DNA from: Sandaracinus sp.
Lineage (GTDB): Bacteria > Myxococcota_A > Polyangia > Polyangiales > Houyiibacteriaceae
DNA: 64,000 nucleotides
Direction: 5' to 3'
NCBI GenBank assembly: GCA_002699025.1
Contig: PABA01000089.1
Location: 1 to 64,000 of the forward strand
Shown: in pieces, positions 16,629 to 24,927 of the stretch
Numbering within the stretch: the stretch's first letter is position 1
Layout of the letters: each line of letters opens with the position of its first letter
Program-made: the position numbers and the translations under genes
The notes under the pieces: generated by a model
The model's database searches: none
What the model was told of the DNA's origin: nothing
Seen by the model: the letters and a program-made list of their open reading frames with translations, nothing else

Positions 16629-17651
16629 ATGCGGTACTCCTTCGCCATGAGCCGCCGCAACGTGCTCCTCCTCACCATGCTCTCCTCGGTCGTCGCGCTC
16701 GGCGCGCTCGGCGCCACGGCCGCTGGGCAGAACCGACCGCAGCGCGCGCCGATCCCCGACGACGCGCCGCCGCGCCCGGAGAACGAGACGGCCTGCAACT
16801 ACCAGGACCCGATCCCGTGGCTGGTGCGCGAGAACTTCCTGCCCCGCTGGACCCAGCCGCCGGAGGAGCAGCGGCGTCGGCGCGAGCTCCAGCAGAAGGT
16901 CGTCCGCTTCCGTACGGAGCGCTACGGCTACTTCGAGGACTTCGGCGACCCGGACTGGAACGAGCACCCGCCGCGCCACTACTCGACGCGGATCGAGTGG
17001 ATGGGCCTCCCCGTTCGCATCAACGAGCGCGTCGTCCCGGCCCTCCGCTGCGTCGAGGAGCAGATCCGCGCGGAGTGCGGCGGCGAGTACGAGCCGGTCC
17101 GCCTCTCGGGCCTGCGCACGCGCAACACCTACCACAACGGTCAGGTCTCCAATCACGTCTACGGCATCGCCATCGACGTGGACCCGCACCTCAACACCTG
17201 CTGCATGTGCGTGGCGCAGTGGGGGGACCACCCGCTCTGCCAGAACCCGGTCGAGTCGATCTACGAGCGCATGGCCATGCCGCCGTGCTGGGTGCACGTC
17301 TTCGAGCGCTTCGGCTTCTACTGGCTCGGCCGCGACCGGCTGCAGGACACGATGCACTTCGAGTTCCTCGGTGATCCGGACCACATCCTGAAGACGGACG
17401 GACCGGCGCCGCACATGGCGGAGGCCGAGGGGGCCGAAGGGGACGCCGAGGGCGAGGACGCGGCGGACGAAGGCGAGGAGGAGGCCGCGGCCGAGCCGGC
17501 GGAGAGCGACGCCGAGGAGGCGAGCGCCGGCGCGGACGTGGACGAGGCCGCGTCGATGGAGGCGGTCGCCGCGGGGGAGACGGCGACGGAGGCGGCGTCG
17601 GCGCCGCCGGCGACGGGCGGCGGGTGCGGCTGCTCGGCCGCGGGGCTCTGA
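16629..17651 (+). CDS. M15-family (VanY-like) peptidase with MYXO-CTERM-like tail
   Basis: 340-residue secreted peptidase: signal anchor (MSRRNVLLLTMLSSVVALGALG) and a peptidase M15-type fold with the zinc motif SNHVYGIAIDVD (SxHxxGxAxD) and the second His in DTMHFEF. Such enzymes cleave D-Ala-D-Ala or other peptidoglycan bonds. The C-terminal tail (residues about 270-340) is acidic, low-complexity and ends in GGGCGCSAAGL: a Cys-containing motif like that of MYXO-CTERM sorting signals but without the transmembrane helix and Arg cluster. The second Met (16647) may be the true start. Confidence 0.8.
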   Translation: MRYSFAMSRRNVLLLTMLSSVVALGALGATAAGQNRPQRAPIPDDAPPRPENETACNYQDPIPWLVRENFLPRWTQPPEEQRRRRELQQKVVRFRTERYGYFEDFGDPDWNEHPPRHYSTRIEWMGLPVRINERVVPALRCVEEQIRAECGGEYEPVRLSGLRTRNTYHNGQVSNHVYGIAIDVDPHLNTCCMCVAQWGDHPLCQNPVESIYERMAMPPCWVHVFERFGFYWLGRDRLQDTMHFEFLGDPDHILKTDGPAPHMAEAEGAEGDAEGEDAADEGEEEAAAEPAESDAEEASAGADVDEAASMEAVAAGETATEAASAPPATGGGCGCSAAGL

Positions 17652-17794
17652 GGAGCGCGGGCGAGCGAGGCGCGGCGGTCGAGCCCGCGGCGGAGAGCGC
17701 GAGAGCGGGCGCCTACGAGTCTCGCCCTCGCTCCACGGAAGGGAACGGGACGGAGCGGCTCCGGGCCGGTGCGCGTTGGGGCGGGTCGCCGCGA

Positions 17795-17954
17795 GATCCG
17801 GCCTTTGGCCGGGGGGCAGGGGTAGGGGCTCGTTGCCTCGGTCGATGTGGGATCCGCTCTGTGGCCGGCGGGCAGGGGCTCCTTGCTTCCTTCGATGTGG
17901 GATCCGCTCTTTGGCCGGCGGGCAGGGGCACGGGCACGGGCAGGGGCACGGGTC
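17795..17954. repeat. Intergenic direct repeats with G-rich (quadruplex-like) tail
   Basis: Three copies of a unit containing GGATCCG/GATCCGGC, CTCT(T/G)TGGCCGGCGGGCAGGGGC and CTTCGATGTGGGATC occur at about 17795-17925, followed by alternating GGGCACGGGCAGGGGCACGGG to 17954. The tail carries four or more G3 tracts with 1-4-base loops, a G-quadruplex-type motif. It sits between two convergent genes (M15 peptidase and cupin). Similar G-rich stretches occur at 22473-22500 and 63596-64000. Confidence 0.7.
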
Positions 17955-18629
17955 TTAGAGGTGCCCCTTCTTCACATAGAGCCTGCAGCCCGCGTCCGTG
18001 TGGAGCTGGTGGGTGCTCCCTGGCGGGTGCCGGGTCCAGCTGTGCCGTCCGTAGGTGCCGTGCTCGTCGGCGTAGCTCCCCTCGAGCACGAAGAGCTCCT
18101 CGCCCCGCGGGAAGCGTACCCGCGGCAGGCGCGTCCCCGCGGGTAGCTCGAGCAGGTGCATGCGCTCGGGCCAGCCGGGCTCGTCGTGCAGCGGCACCCA
18201 GCGCGCGCCCGCGACCTCCGGGTGCGGCTTCCAGCACGCCTCGTCCCCGGCGTCGACGCGGATGGTCCGCCGCCCCTCGCCCGGATGCTGCCGCAGCTTC
18301 ACCAGGATCACGCAGCCGGGCTCGCTGAACGGCGCGTGCTCGAAGCCCTCGGGGTTGATCAGGTAGCTGCCGGGCCCGTGGTCGCCCGTGTGGTCGGAGA
18401 AGACGCCCTCGAGCACGAGGATCTCCTCCCCCTCCGGGTGCGGGTGCGCGCGAAAGCGGCTCCCGGGCTCGTAGCGCACGATGGAGGTCACGCGCCCGGC
18501 CTCCGCCGGGCCGCTCCGCTCGAGGCGCTTGCGCCACACGCCCGGCATGGGGCTGGGCGCCCAGGAGAGCCCCTGCCCGTGCACGATGGCGCGCGCGCTG
18601 AAGTCGTCGTGGAGGCCGTCGTCGCTCAT
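17955..18629 (-). CDS. Double-cupin (ChrR-like) protein
   Basis: 224-residue protein with two cupin-type metal-binding repeats. The first has GSRFRAHPHPEGEEILVLEGVFSDH and HGPGSYLINPEGFEHAPFS. The second has LPRVRFPRGEELFVLEGSYADEH and RHSWTRHPPGSTH. This resembles the anti-ECF ChrR cupin domain, although the N-terminal zinc-binding ASD of ChrR is absent. It may be an oxygenase-like or sensing cupin. ATG 18629. It shares a strand with the HutF-like gene, 80 bases downstream of it, so possibly the same transcript. Confidence 0.75.
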   Translation of the reverse strand: MSDDGLHDDFSARAIVHGQGLSWAPSPMPGVWRKRLERSGPAEAGRVTSIVRYEPGSRFRAHPHPEGEEILVLEGVFSDHTGDHGPGSYLINPEGFEHAPFSEPGCVILVKLRQHPGEGRRTIRVDAGDEACWKPHPEVAGARWVPLHDEPGWPERMHLLELPAGTRLPRVRFPRGEELFVLEGSYADEHGTYGRHSWTRHPPGSTHQLHTDAGCRLYVKKGHL

Positions 18630-18709
18630 CTCGCTCCGCTCGTCTCGTCCAGGACGCGTGCGGCGAGCCCGCGCCCTCTGCCTCACCGTCGCGCCCGCGG
18701 CGCCGAGCG

Positions 18710-19966
18710 CTACGCGATCGCCGCGACGGCCGCCTCGAAGGCCCGCCGCGCCGCCGAGCCCCCCCGCGGCACGCCCCCCTCGACGATCGCCTCGCCGGCC
18801 ACCTCCACGCGCCGCACGGCCCGGCCGCTCGCGCCGAAGATCACCCCGTCGGCCCAGGTCGCCGCGTCGGCGCCGCCGAGCCCCGCGAGAGACGGGTCCG
18901 CCGCGTCGAGCTCGACCCGGTCCGCGCCCTCGGCCCCCTCGAAGCCGATGGCCGCGTAGCCCTCGGCGCTCCCGGCCGCGAGCAGCCCGGCGCCGTCGCA
19001 GGCCACCGTGCGCGCCTCGGTCCGCACGCGCTCGTCGAGCTCCACGGCCCGGAGCTCCTCGAAGGGATCGCCGAGCGCGTGGCTGTCGACGCCGACGCAG
19101 AGCCGCGCCCCCGCGTCGAGGAGCGGGCCGAGGGGCGGCGCGCCGTCGCCGAGGTCGCGCTCGGTCGTGCGGCAGACGCAGGCGAAGCTCCGCGCGGCGC
19201 CGAGGAGGCGCACCTCGTGGGGCCGGAGGTGGGTCGCGTGGACGGCGACGAAGGCGGGGCCGAGCACGCCGCGCTCGGCGAGGAGCTCCACGGGGCGCCG
19301 GCCGTGCTCCGCCAGGCACTCGCGGATCTCGCGGCGCTGCTCGGCCACGTGCGCGTGGAGCGGCAGGGCGCGCTCGGCGGCGAAGCGGGCGGCCTCCTCG
19401 AGCCACTCCGCGGGCACGGCGCGCACGCTGTGGGGCGCGAGGCCGACGCGCACGGCGGGCTCCTCCGCCCAGCGCCGGGCGAGGGCCTCCACGTCCGCCA
19501 GCGCGTCCTCGAGGCGCGCGTCCGAGAAGCGCCGCTGCGCGCCCTCCGGGGCCCGCCCGGCGCCGGCGCGATGGTAGAGCACGCGCAGGAGCGTCACGCG
19601 CAGCCCCGCGTCCCGGGCCGCGCGGATCACCGCGTCGGCCATGGTCGTGCGCTCGCCGTAGGGCGTCCCGTCCGGCTGGTGGTGGACGTAGTGGAACTCG
19701 CCGACGGCCGTCACGCCGTGCCGCGCGAGCTCGGCGTAGGCGAAGCGCGCGAGGGCGTACATGGACTCCGGGTCGAGGCGCTCGGCGAAGCGGTACATCA
19801 GCCCACGCCAGGACCAGAAGCTCCCCGCGGCGCCGGCCGGGAGCCGCTGCGTGCGCCCGCGGAGCCCGCGCTGGAAGGCGTGCGAGTGGGCCGTGGCGAG
19901 CCCGGGCAGGCGGATCACGTCGCCGTCCCGCACGACCGGCGGCGCGCTCGGCTCAGGGCTCGGCAC
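18710..19966 (-). CDS. hutF: Formimidoylglutamate deiminase HutF-like amidohydrolase
   Basis: 418-residue amidohydrolase. HSHAFQRGLRGR (metal His pair), SFWSWRGLMYRFAERLDPE and VTAVGEFHYVHH are hallmarks of formimidoylglutamate deiminase, which converts N-formimino-L-glutamate to N-formyl-L-glutamate and ammonia in histidine degradation. Later catalytic pieces: GLAPHSVRAVP, LHAHVAEQ, VHATHL and VGVDSHA. The usual N-terminal beta-sandwich is shortened. The rest of the hut pathway is not in this window, so the substrate is inferred from similarity. It overlaps the HTTM gene end by 14 bases. Confidence 0.8.
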   Translation of the reverse strand: MPSPEPSAPPVVRDGDVIRLPGLATAHSHAFQRGLRGRTQRLPAGAAGSFWSWRGLMYRFAERLDPESMYALARFAYAELARHGVTAVGEFHYVHHQPDGTPYGERTTMADAVIRAARDAGLRVTLLRVLYHRAGAGRAPEGAQRRFSDARLEDALADVEALARRWAEEPAVRVGLAPHSVRAVPAEWLEEAARFAAERALPLHAHVAEQRREIRECLAEHGRRPVELLAERGVLGPAFVAVHATHLRPHEVRLLGAARSFACVCRTTERDLGDGAPPLGPLLDAGARLCVGVDSHALGDPFEELRAVELDERVRTEARTVACDGAGLLAAGSAEGYAAIGFEGAEGADRVELDAADPSLAGLGGADAATWADGVIFGASGRAVRRVEVAGEAIVEGGVPRGGSAARRAFEAAVAAIA

Positions 19967-21761
19967 GATCGATCCCCCGCTCGACGTAGGAGCGCATCTC
20001 GTCCTCCTGTCGCTGCCGGTTCCGCTCGTTCACCGTCAGGCCCTGCTCCTCGGCGATCGCCTCGGCCGTCTCCCGGCGCCGGTAGCACTCGAGCAGCTCG
20101 CGCCCCTCGTAGACGCACCAGGGGCTGACGACGTGCGCGTTGGCGCGCTCGTAGGCGTCGAGGGCGAGCGCGTACTCGCCGTGGCGCCGGTACTCTCCGC
20201 CGACGAAGCGGTAGTAGTCGAAGCGCACGTCGCTCTGGGCGATGGAGGCCCACATGACGACGGCGCCGAGGGCCGTGGTCGCCGCCCAGCCCCGGGCGCG
20301 GAGGGGGACGCCGGCGCGGAAGGCCCAGGCCGCGCCGAGCACGAGCAGGACGCTCGCCCCGATGCCCGCGCCGAGAGCCCCCGGGAGGTCGAGGAGCGCG
20401 CCGATCCCGACGGCCGTGGCGCCGGCGGCGACCAGGAGGACGCCCGCCTCGAAGCGCGCCTGGGCCTCGGCCTCGGCCCCTTCGCTCTCCTTCGCTCTCG
20501 GCGCGAAGGCGGCGGCGACGCGCTGGGCCGGCCAGCTCCAGCCGGCGGCGAGCACGCGGAGGAGGGGCGCCGGGAGGAAGACGACCGCCGGGATGACGAT
20601 CATGTAGAAGCTGAACCAGCCGATATCGAGGGTCAGCCCCACCTCGGCGGCGAGGTGGAAGGAGAGGGGCGCGAAGAGGGCGAGCTGCACCAGGCGACGC
20701 CAGCGCGGCGAGAGGACGTCCTGGCGGGCGGCGACGAGGTAGCCGGCGAGCGTGACGAACTGCACGAGGATCGCGCCGGTGGCCATGAGCTCCCAGAAGC
20801 CCGCCTCGCGGAAGACGCCGAGCACCGGGAGCCCCTCGCCGACGGCCCGATCGCGGAGGGCGAGGGTCGCGTCGGTGCGCGCGAGGCGCTGGAGGGCGTG
20901 GCCCTGGCGCCAGTCGTCGGAGAGCTTGGTGACGGCCGTGTAGAAGTAGACGATCGCCGTGCTCACGCAGAGGAGCACGTAGCCCCAGGCGCTGGTCGTC
21001 GGCCCGGCGGGCGCCGGCGCGACGGTGGCCTCGCTCTTCTTCGCCTTCGTCTTCCGGCTCCTCTTCCGCCGGACCTTCGTGCTCGGCTTCTCGTCCTTCT
21101 TCGCGCCCTTCTTCGAGCGCGCGGCCTCCGCGCCGTCCGCCTCGCGAGGCTCCTTCAGGAAGACGAGCAAGCCCCCGAGGAGGCCGAGGCCCACGCGCGC
21201 GGCCCAGATCCATCCCGGCGTCTCGAGCGCCGAGCCGGGGCCGAGGAGCCCGAGCGGCGTCGGAGCGCCGGCGAGGCCCAGGACGATCTCGACGAGGCTC
21301 CAGAGGAGCAGCGCCCCGCCCGCGCGCTCGGCGCGGCTCGGCTCGGCTCCGGCGTAGACGTCCGCCCGGACGAGCCGCGGGAAGAAGACGAAGCAGAGCA
21401 GGACCAGCGAGAGCATGTAGTGGTGCTGGTAGCTGTCCAGCATGCTCATCAGCCAGCCGTAGGTGTAGAGGCCGCAGACGACGGCGAGGCCGGCGCGCGT
21501 CGGACGGGAGAGGGCCTGCACGAAGGCGACGAGGCCCGTCAGGAGGATCACCCCGACGTAGGTGCCCGGCCCCGGGACGGGCTGGAGGGCGTCGAGGAAG
21601 GCGAAGTGGCTGACGTTGAAGTCGTTGAAGCCGTAGCGCCCGCCGTGGGGCACGAGGTCGAGCCAGCAGTCGAAGGCCACCATCAGCAGGACGAGGCGCT
21701 GGAGGAGCCAGGGGCGGACGGCGTCGACCTCGCCGAAGAGGTAGCGCTCGAGGGCCTTCAT
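19953..21761 (-). CDS. HTTM / vitamin K-dependent carboxylase-like membrane protein
   Basis: 602-residue polytopic protein with about 10-12 transmembrane helices arranged like the HTTM domain shared with vitamin K-dependent gamma-carboxylases: FGFNDFN-region start, DSYQHHYMLSLVLL and TALTKLSDDW-like TAVTKLSDDWRQG. A Lys/Arg-rich cytosolic insert (residues about 200-245, many KKxxK) interrupts the helices. The C-terminus has a charged TPR-like segment (GEYALALDAYERANAH). Enzymatic activity of bacterial members is unproven. ATG 21761 overlaps the stop of the upstream small protein by ATGA. Confidence 0.75.
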   Translation of the reverse strand: MKALERYLFGEVDAVRPWLLQRLVLLMVAFDCWLDLVPHGGRYGFNDFNVSHFAFLDALQPVPGPGTYVGVILLTGLVAFVQALSRPTRAGLAVVCGLYTYGWLMSMLDSYQHHYMLSLVLLCFVFFPRLVRADVYAGAEPSRAERAGGALLLWSLVEIVLGLAGAPTPLGLLGPGSALETPGWIWAARVGLGLLGGLLVFLKEPREADGAEAARSKKGAKKDEKPSTKVRRKRSRKTKAKKSEATVAPAPAGPTTSAWGYVLLCVSTAIVYFYTAVTKLSDDWRQGHALQRLARTDATLALRDRAVGEGLPVLGVFREAGFWELMATGAILVQFVTLAGYLVAARQDVLSPRWRRLVQLALFAPLSFHLAAEVGLTLDIGWFSFYMIVIPAVVFLPAPLLRVLAAGWSWPAQRVAAAFAPRAKESEGAEAEAQARFEAGVLLVAAGATAVGIGALLDLPGALGAGIGASVLLVLGAAWAFRAGVPLRARGWAATTALGAVVMWASIAQSDVRFDYYRFVGGEYRRHGEYALALDAYERANAHVVSPWCVYEGRELLECYRRRETAEAIAEEQGLTVNERNRQRQEDEMRSYVERGIDRAEP

Positions 21762-22240
21762 CGGCCCTCCTCGACGATCAGCGCGGCGGGCTCGTCGAGC
21801 TCCCCGCTGGCGCAGTCGCGGGTGTAGACCTGCGGCTCGAGCGGGGTCCGGTTGGGGGTGACGCAGGCGTTGGTGAGCGTGACCTCGTCGACGCCCTCGC
21901 GCTCGCAGCGGTCTCGGAGGAAGGCGTGGACGACGGCGCGCCGGTTGCGGGAGAGGTGGTTGACCCAAGCCCGGTGGAGCTCGCGGGTGAGCGGGATCTC
22001 GCGTTCGCCCTCGCCCGTGCGCTCGACGGCGGTGGTGCGGCAGCGGTGGAGGCGGACGGCCGAGAACATGCGCCAGGCAAAGCGCTCGTCGTAGGGGTCG
22101 TCGCGCAGGTAGTAGGTGAGCGGGACGGCGAGCTGGAAGACGAGGGCGGCCAGGACGAAGCGGAGGATCCGCGTCTTCCGGCGGCCCTTCGGCGGGGGCT
22201 CGAGGCCGCTGGGGGCGCTCTCGTCGTGCTCGTTCGCCAC
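21758..22240 (-). CDS. Small membrane protein paired with HTTM gene
   Basis: 160-residue protein with GTG start 22240: one transmembrane helix (ILRFVLAALVFQLAVPLTYYL) followed by a periplasmic part with DERFAWRMFSAVRLHRCRTTAVE and a Cys pair. Genes for such a single-helix partner next to HTTM proteins are common; its stop overlaps the HTTM start by 4 bases, implying an equimolar complex. Function unknown. The long upstream in-frame extension to 22828 looks spurious. Confidence 0.65.
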   Translation of the reverse strand: MANEHDESAPSGLEPPPKGRRKTRILRFVLAALVFQLAVPLTYYLRDDPYDERFAWRMFSAVRLHRCRTTAVERTGEGEREIPLTRELHRAWVNHLSRNRRAVVHAFLRDRCEREGVDEVTLTNACVTPNRTPLEPQVYTRDCASGELDEPAALIVEEGR

Positions 22241-22261
22241 GGGGTACCGCGCGGCATCCTC

Positions 22262-22465
22262 ACGCGGGGCCGGGGTGGTTTCAAATTCTTTCCCCAGGCC
22301 ACGCAACCGGGCGCGTGCCGGCGCGAGGAGGGGGGCGTTCGTCGGAGGCGGGGCCTCTGGCGGGCCGCCGCGGGGCTCCCGCGGCGCACTCTCCAACCTC
22401 TCCACATCCACACATCCCACCCGGCGCGGCCGGGCCTCCTCGAGGAGGCCCGGCCGTTCCTTTTT
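22262..22465 (+). ncRNA. Putative orphan sRNA with intrinsic terminator
   Basis: The 480-base gap between divergent genes (minus-strand gene start at 22240, plus-strand GH gene at 22722) contains an AT-richer patch TTTCAAATTCTTTCCCC near 22279, then about 150 bases without a convincing frame, ending at 22428-22455 in a perfect 28-bp palindrome followed by GTTCCTTTTT. A terminator pointing away from any coding gene suggests a short non-coding transcript on the plus strand. No Rfam family recognised. Confidence 0.4.
22428..22465 (+). terminator. Strong intrinsic terminator
   Basis: Perfect inverted repeat GGCCGGGCCTCCTC / GAGGAGGCCCGGCC (14-bp stem) immediately followed by GTTCCTTTTT. The T-rich tail on the plus strand marks a rho-independent terminator, striking in a GC-rich genome where few such tails are seen. 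No plus-strand gene ends here. Confidence 0.75.
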
Positions 22466-22721
22466 GGACCCCTGCCCCGGCCCGAGAGCCGCAAAGACCC
22501 GTGCCCGTGCCCGCGGGAGGAGGAGATCGAGGAGCGTTCTTCGGCTGAGACGGCTCCGCCTCGATGGCGCTCCTCGCCGTTCCCTTGGTCCGCCCGCGAC
22601 TTCCTCGTGCACGTGCACGTGGACGAGGGGCTCGAAGACCACGAGGGGGCCCCGCGTTCTGCTCGTCAGCCTGCGGGCTCGGGCACCGGCACGGGTTTTC
22701 CCGCTATGGTCGTGGGGCTTC

Positions 22722-23840
22722 ATGGCCACGGAATCCCCGGCCTTCCAGCTCGGTCTCAACCACCCCTGGGTGACCTGCGGCCACGACTTCGGCCCCCGCC
22801 CCCCGGCCTGGAGCGGCGCCCGCGGCACCGACTGGGGCGAGGTCGAGCGGCAGCTCGCCGAGGCCCGCGCAGCCGGCGTGCGCGTCAGCCGCTGGTGGGT
22901 CCTCGCCGGCGGCGTGAACTACCCCGCCGGCGCCCACCCGGACGAGGCCTTCGCCTTCGACGGCCAGCGCTTCCACCGCCGCCTCGCCCTCCCCTCCCTG
23001 CCCGACGCCTTCCTCGCCGACTTCGACGCCCTCCTCCGCGCTTGCGCCAACGCGGGCGTCCGCCTCGTCCCCAGCCTGCTCAGCTTCGAGGCCTTCTTCC
23101 CCGCCGAGCGCCAGGGCCCGCGCGTCCACTCCGGCGGGCGCGCGCCCGTGATCCTCGGCGACGCCCGCGGGCACGGCGTGGACGCCTTCCTCGACGCCGT
23201 CCTCGCCCCCCTCCTCGAGGTCTCCCGCGGCCGCGCCGCGACCCTGGAGGCCTGGGAGCCGATCAACGAGCCCGACTGGGTCGTCCGCGGCGGCCCGCTC
23301 CACCTCCGCGTCCGCGCCGGGCGCCTCCACCGCATGCCGAAGACGGTCGCCCCCGAGGCCATGGCGCGCTTCCTCGACCGGGCCCTCGACCGCATCCTCG
23401 ACGCCGGCTTCCGCGCGACCATCGGCTTCAAGCAGGCCGACCCCCGCTGGCTCCCAGCGCCGCTCCGGGCGCGCCTCCAGCGCCTCGGGCGCGCCAGCCG
23501 CTACGTGCACCAGCTCCACTACTACCCCTCGCTGCACGAGCCGACGCCGCTCCCGGCGCACGACACCCTCCCCATCCGCCCCTGCGTGGTCGGCGAGATG
23601 CCCACGGCGCGGGGCCGCTGGCTCGACCCCTTCTTCATGCGCTGGCTCGACGGCGGCCCGGCCCGCTGGCGCCGCGAGGCCGATCCGGACGCCTACCTGC
23701 GACAGCGCCTCGAGCTGGTCGATCGGCTCCGGGGCTACCCGGGCGCCTGGCTCTGGTCGGCGCGCGGCGAGGACGGCGCCTCGCGCTGGGGGCCGGCGCA
23801 GCGGGCGCAGGTGCGCGCCCACCTCGACGCGCGGCGGTGA
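22722..23840 (+). CDS. Glycoside hydrolase 5-like TIM-barrel protein
   Basis: 372-residue protein with GH-A clan features: N-terminal GVRVSRWWVLAGGVNYP and ANAGVRLVPSLLSFE, an acid/base motif EAWEPINEPDW (NEP, Glu about 183) and a later Glu in CVVGEMPTARGRW that fits the nucleophile position. No signal peptide, so possibly cytosolic or released by another route. Substrate (mannan, cellulose or other beta-glycan) cannot be set. ATG 22722. Confidence 0.7.
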   Translation: MATESPAFQLGLNHPWVTCGHDFGPRPPAWSGARGTDWGEVERQLAEARAAGVRVSRWWVLAGGVNYPAGAHPDEAFAFDGQRFHRRLALPSLPDAFLADFDALLRACANAGVRLVPSLLSFEAFFPAERQGPRVHSGGRAPVILGDARGHGVDAFLDAVLAPLLEVSRGRAATLEAWEPINEPDWVVRGGPLHLRVRAGRLHRMPKTVAPEAMARFLDRALDRILDAGFRATIGFKQADPRWLPAPLRARLQRLGRASRYVHQLHYYPSLHEPTPLPAHDTLPIRPCVVGEMPTARGRWLDPFFMRWLDGGPARWRREADPDAYLRQRLELVDRLRGYPGAWLWSARGEDGASRWGPAQRAQVRAHLDARR

Positions 23841-23843
23841 CCC

Positions 23844-24821
23844 TCAGGACACCGGCGGCTCGGGCGGGGCGGGGAGCGCCTCGGCCGCGCGCAGCCAGAC
23901 TCCGCGCAACCACTCGTGGGCCGGGTCGGCGTCTCGCCGCGGATGCCAGAGCGCGTGCAGGGCGTAGCTCCCGAGCGAGAGGGGCACCGGGCGGAGGGCG
24001 AGACCGAGGCCGGGCCCGAGGGCGGCCGCGAGGCGCGCCGAGAGCGTGAGGGCGAAGTCGGTGCCGGGCAGCAGGTGCACGGCGGCCAGGAAGTGGGGCA
24101 CGGTCCGCGCGACGCGCCGACTCCGGTCCTGCTCCTCGAGGACCCGATCGACGAGCCCCCGGGGGGTGCCGCGCGGCGCGACGAGGAGGTGGTCGAGGGC
24201 GAGGTAGGCGCCGAGGTCGAGCGGCGCCTCGAGCGCCGGGTGGCCCTCGCGGAGGACGACCACGAAGCGATCCTCGAAGAGGCGCCGCGTGCGCATCTCC
24301 GGCGGGGCCTCCGGGAAGACGCCGATGGCGAGGTCGAGCCGGCCGTCGCGGAGCCGCTCCATGGTGACCGGCGTGAGCGGCTCGACGAAGAGGTCGACGG
24401 CCGGCGCCTCGGCGGCGAGGAGGCGCTCGACCCCGGGCTGGAGCAGCGTGACGACGTGGTCCGTGGCCATCACGCGGAAGGCGCGCTCGAGGGTGGAGGG
24501 ATCGAGCTCCGCCGGCGGCGCGAGGAGCGCCTCGAGGGCGCGGAGCTGGGCGTGGAGCGGGCCGGTGAGGGCGAGGGCCCGCTCGGTCGGGACCATGCGG
24601 CGACCGGCGCGCGTGAGGATCGGGTCGCCGAGCAAGTCCCGGAGGCGCGCCAGGGCGTGGCTCATGGCGGAGGGCGTCAGCCCGACGCGCTCGGCGGCGC
24701 GGCGGACGCTCTGCTCCTGGAGGAGCGCGTCGAGCGCGACCAGGAGGTTCAGGTCGATGCGGGAGAGCTCCACGGCGGGGGCGGACCAGGGGGAGCCGGA
24801 AGGAGGGGGCGCGTCGCTCAC
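23844..24821 (-). CDS. LysR-family transcriptional regulator
   Basis: 325-residue LysR-type regulator. Winged-helix DNA-binding region: LSRIDLNLLVALDALLQEQSVRRAAERVGLTPSAMSHALARLRDLLGDPILTRAG. The C-terminal periplasmic-binding-like effector domain follows. GTG 24821 is listed; GTG 24773 starts closer to the usual family N-terminus and is a fair alternative. Divergent from the NADP oxidoreductase at 24928, the classic arrangement for LysR control of the neighbour, with the shared intergenic region at 24822-24927. Confidence 0.9.
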   Translation of the reverse strand: MSDAPPPSGSPWSAPAVELSRIDLNLLVALDALLQEQSVRRAAERVGLTPSAMSHALARLRDLLGDPILTRAGRRMVPTERALALTGPLHAQLRALEALLAPPAELDPSTLERAFRVMATDHVVTLLQPGVERLLAAEAPAVDLFVEPLTPVTMERLRDGRLDLAIGVFPEAPPEMRTRRLFEDRFVVVLREGHPALEAPLDLGAYLALDHLLVAPRGTPRGLVDRVLEEQDRSRRVARTVPHFLAAVHLLPGTDFALTLSARLAAALGPGLGLALRPVPLSLGSYALHALWHPRRDADPAHEWLRGVWLRAAEALPAPPEPPVS

Positions 24822-24927
24822 GCTCCTTGCTTGGGGTCGCGCGTGAAGACGGCCCCTGCGCGCCGTGCAGGGTCCGGCTGCACGGGATGCACTTCCGTAC
24901 CGCGGCCCGGCCCCGAAGATCAACGCC

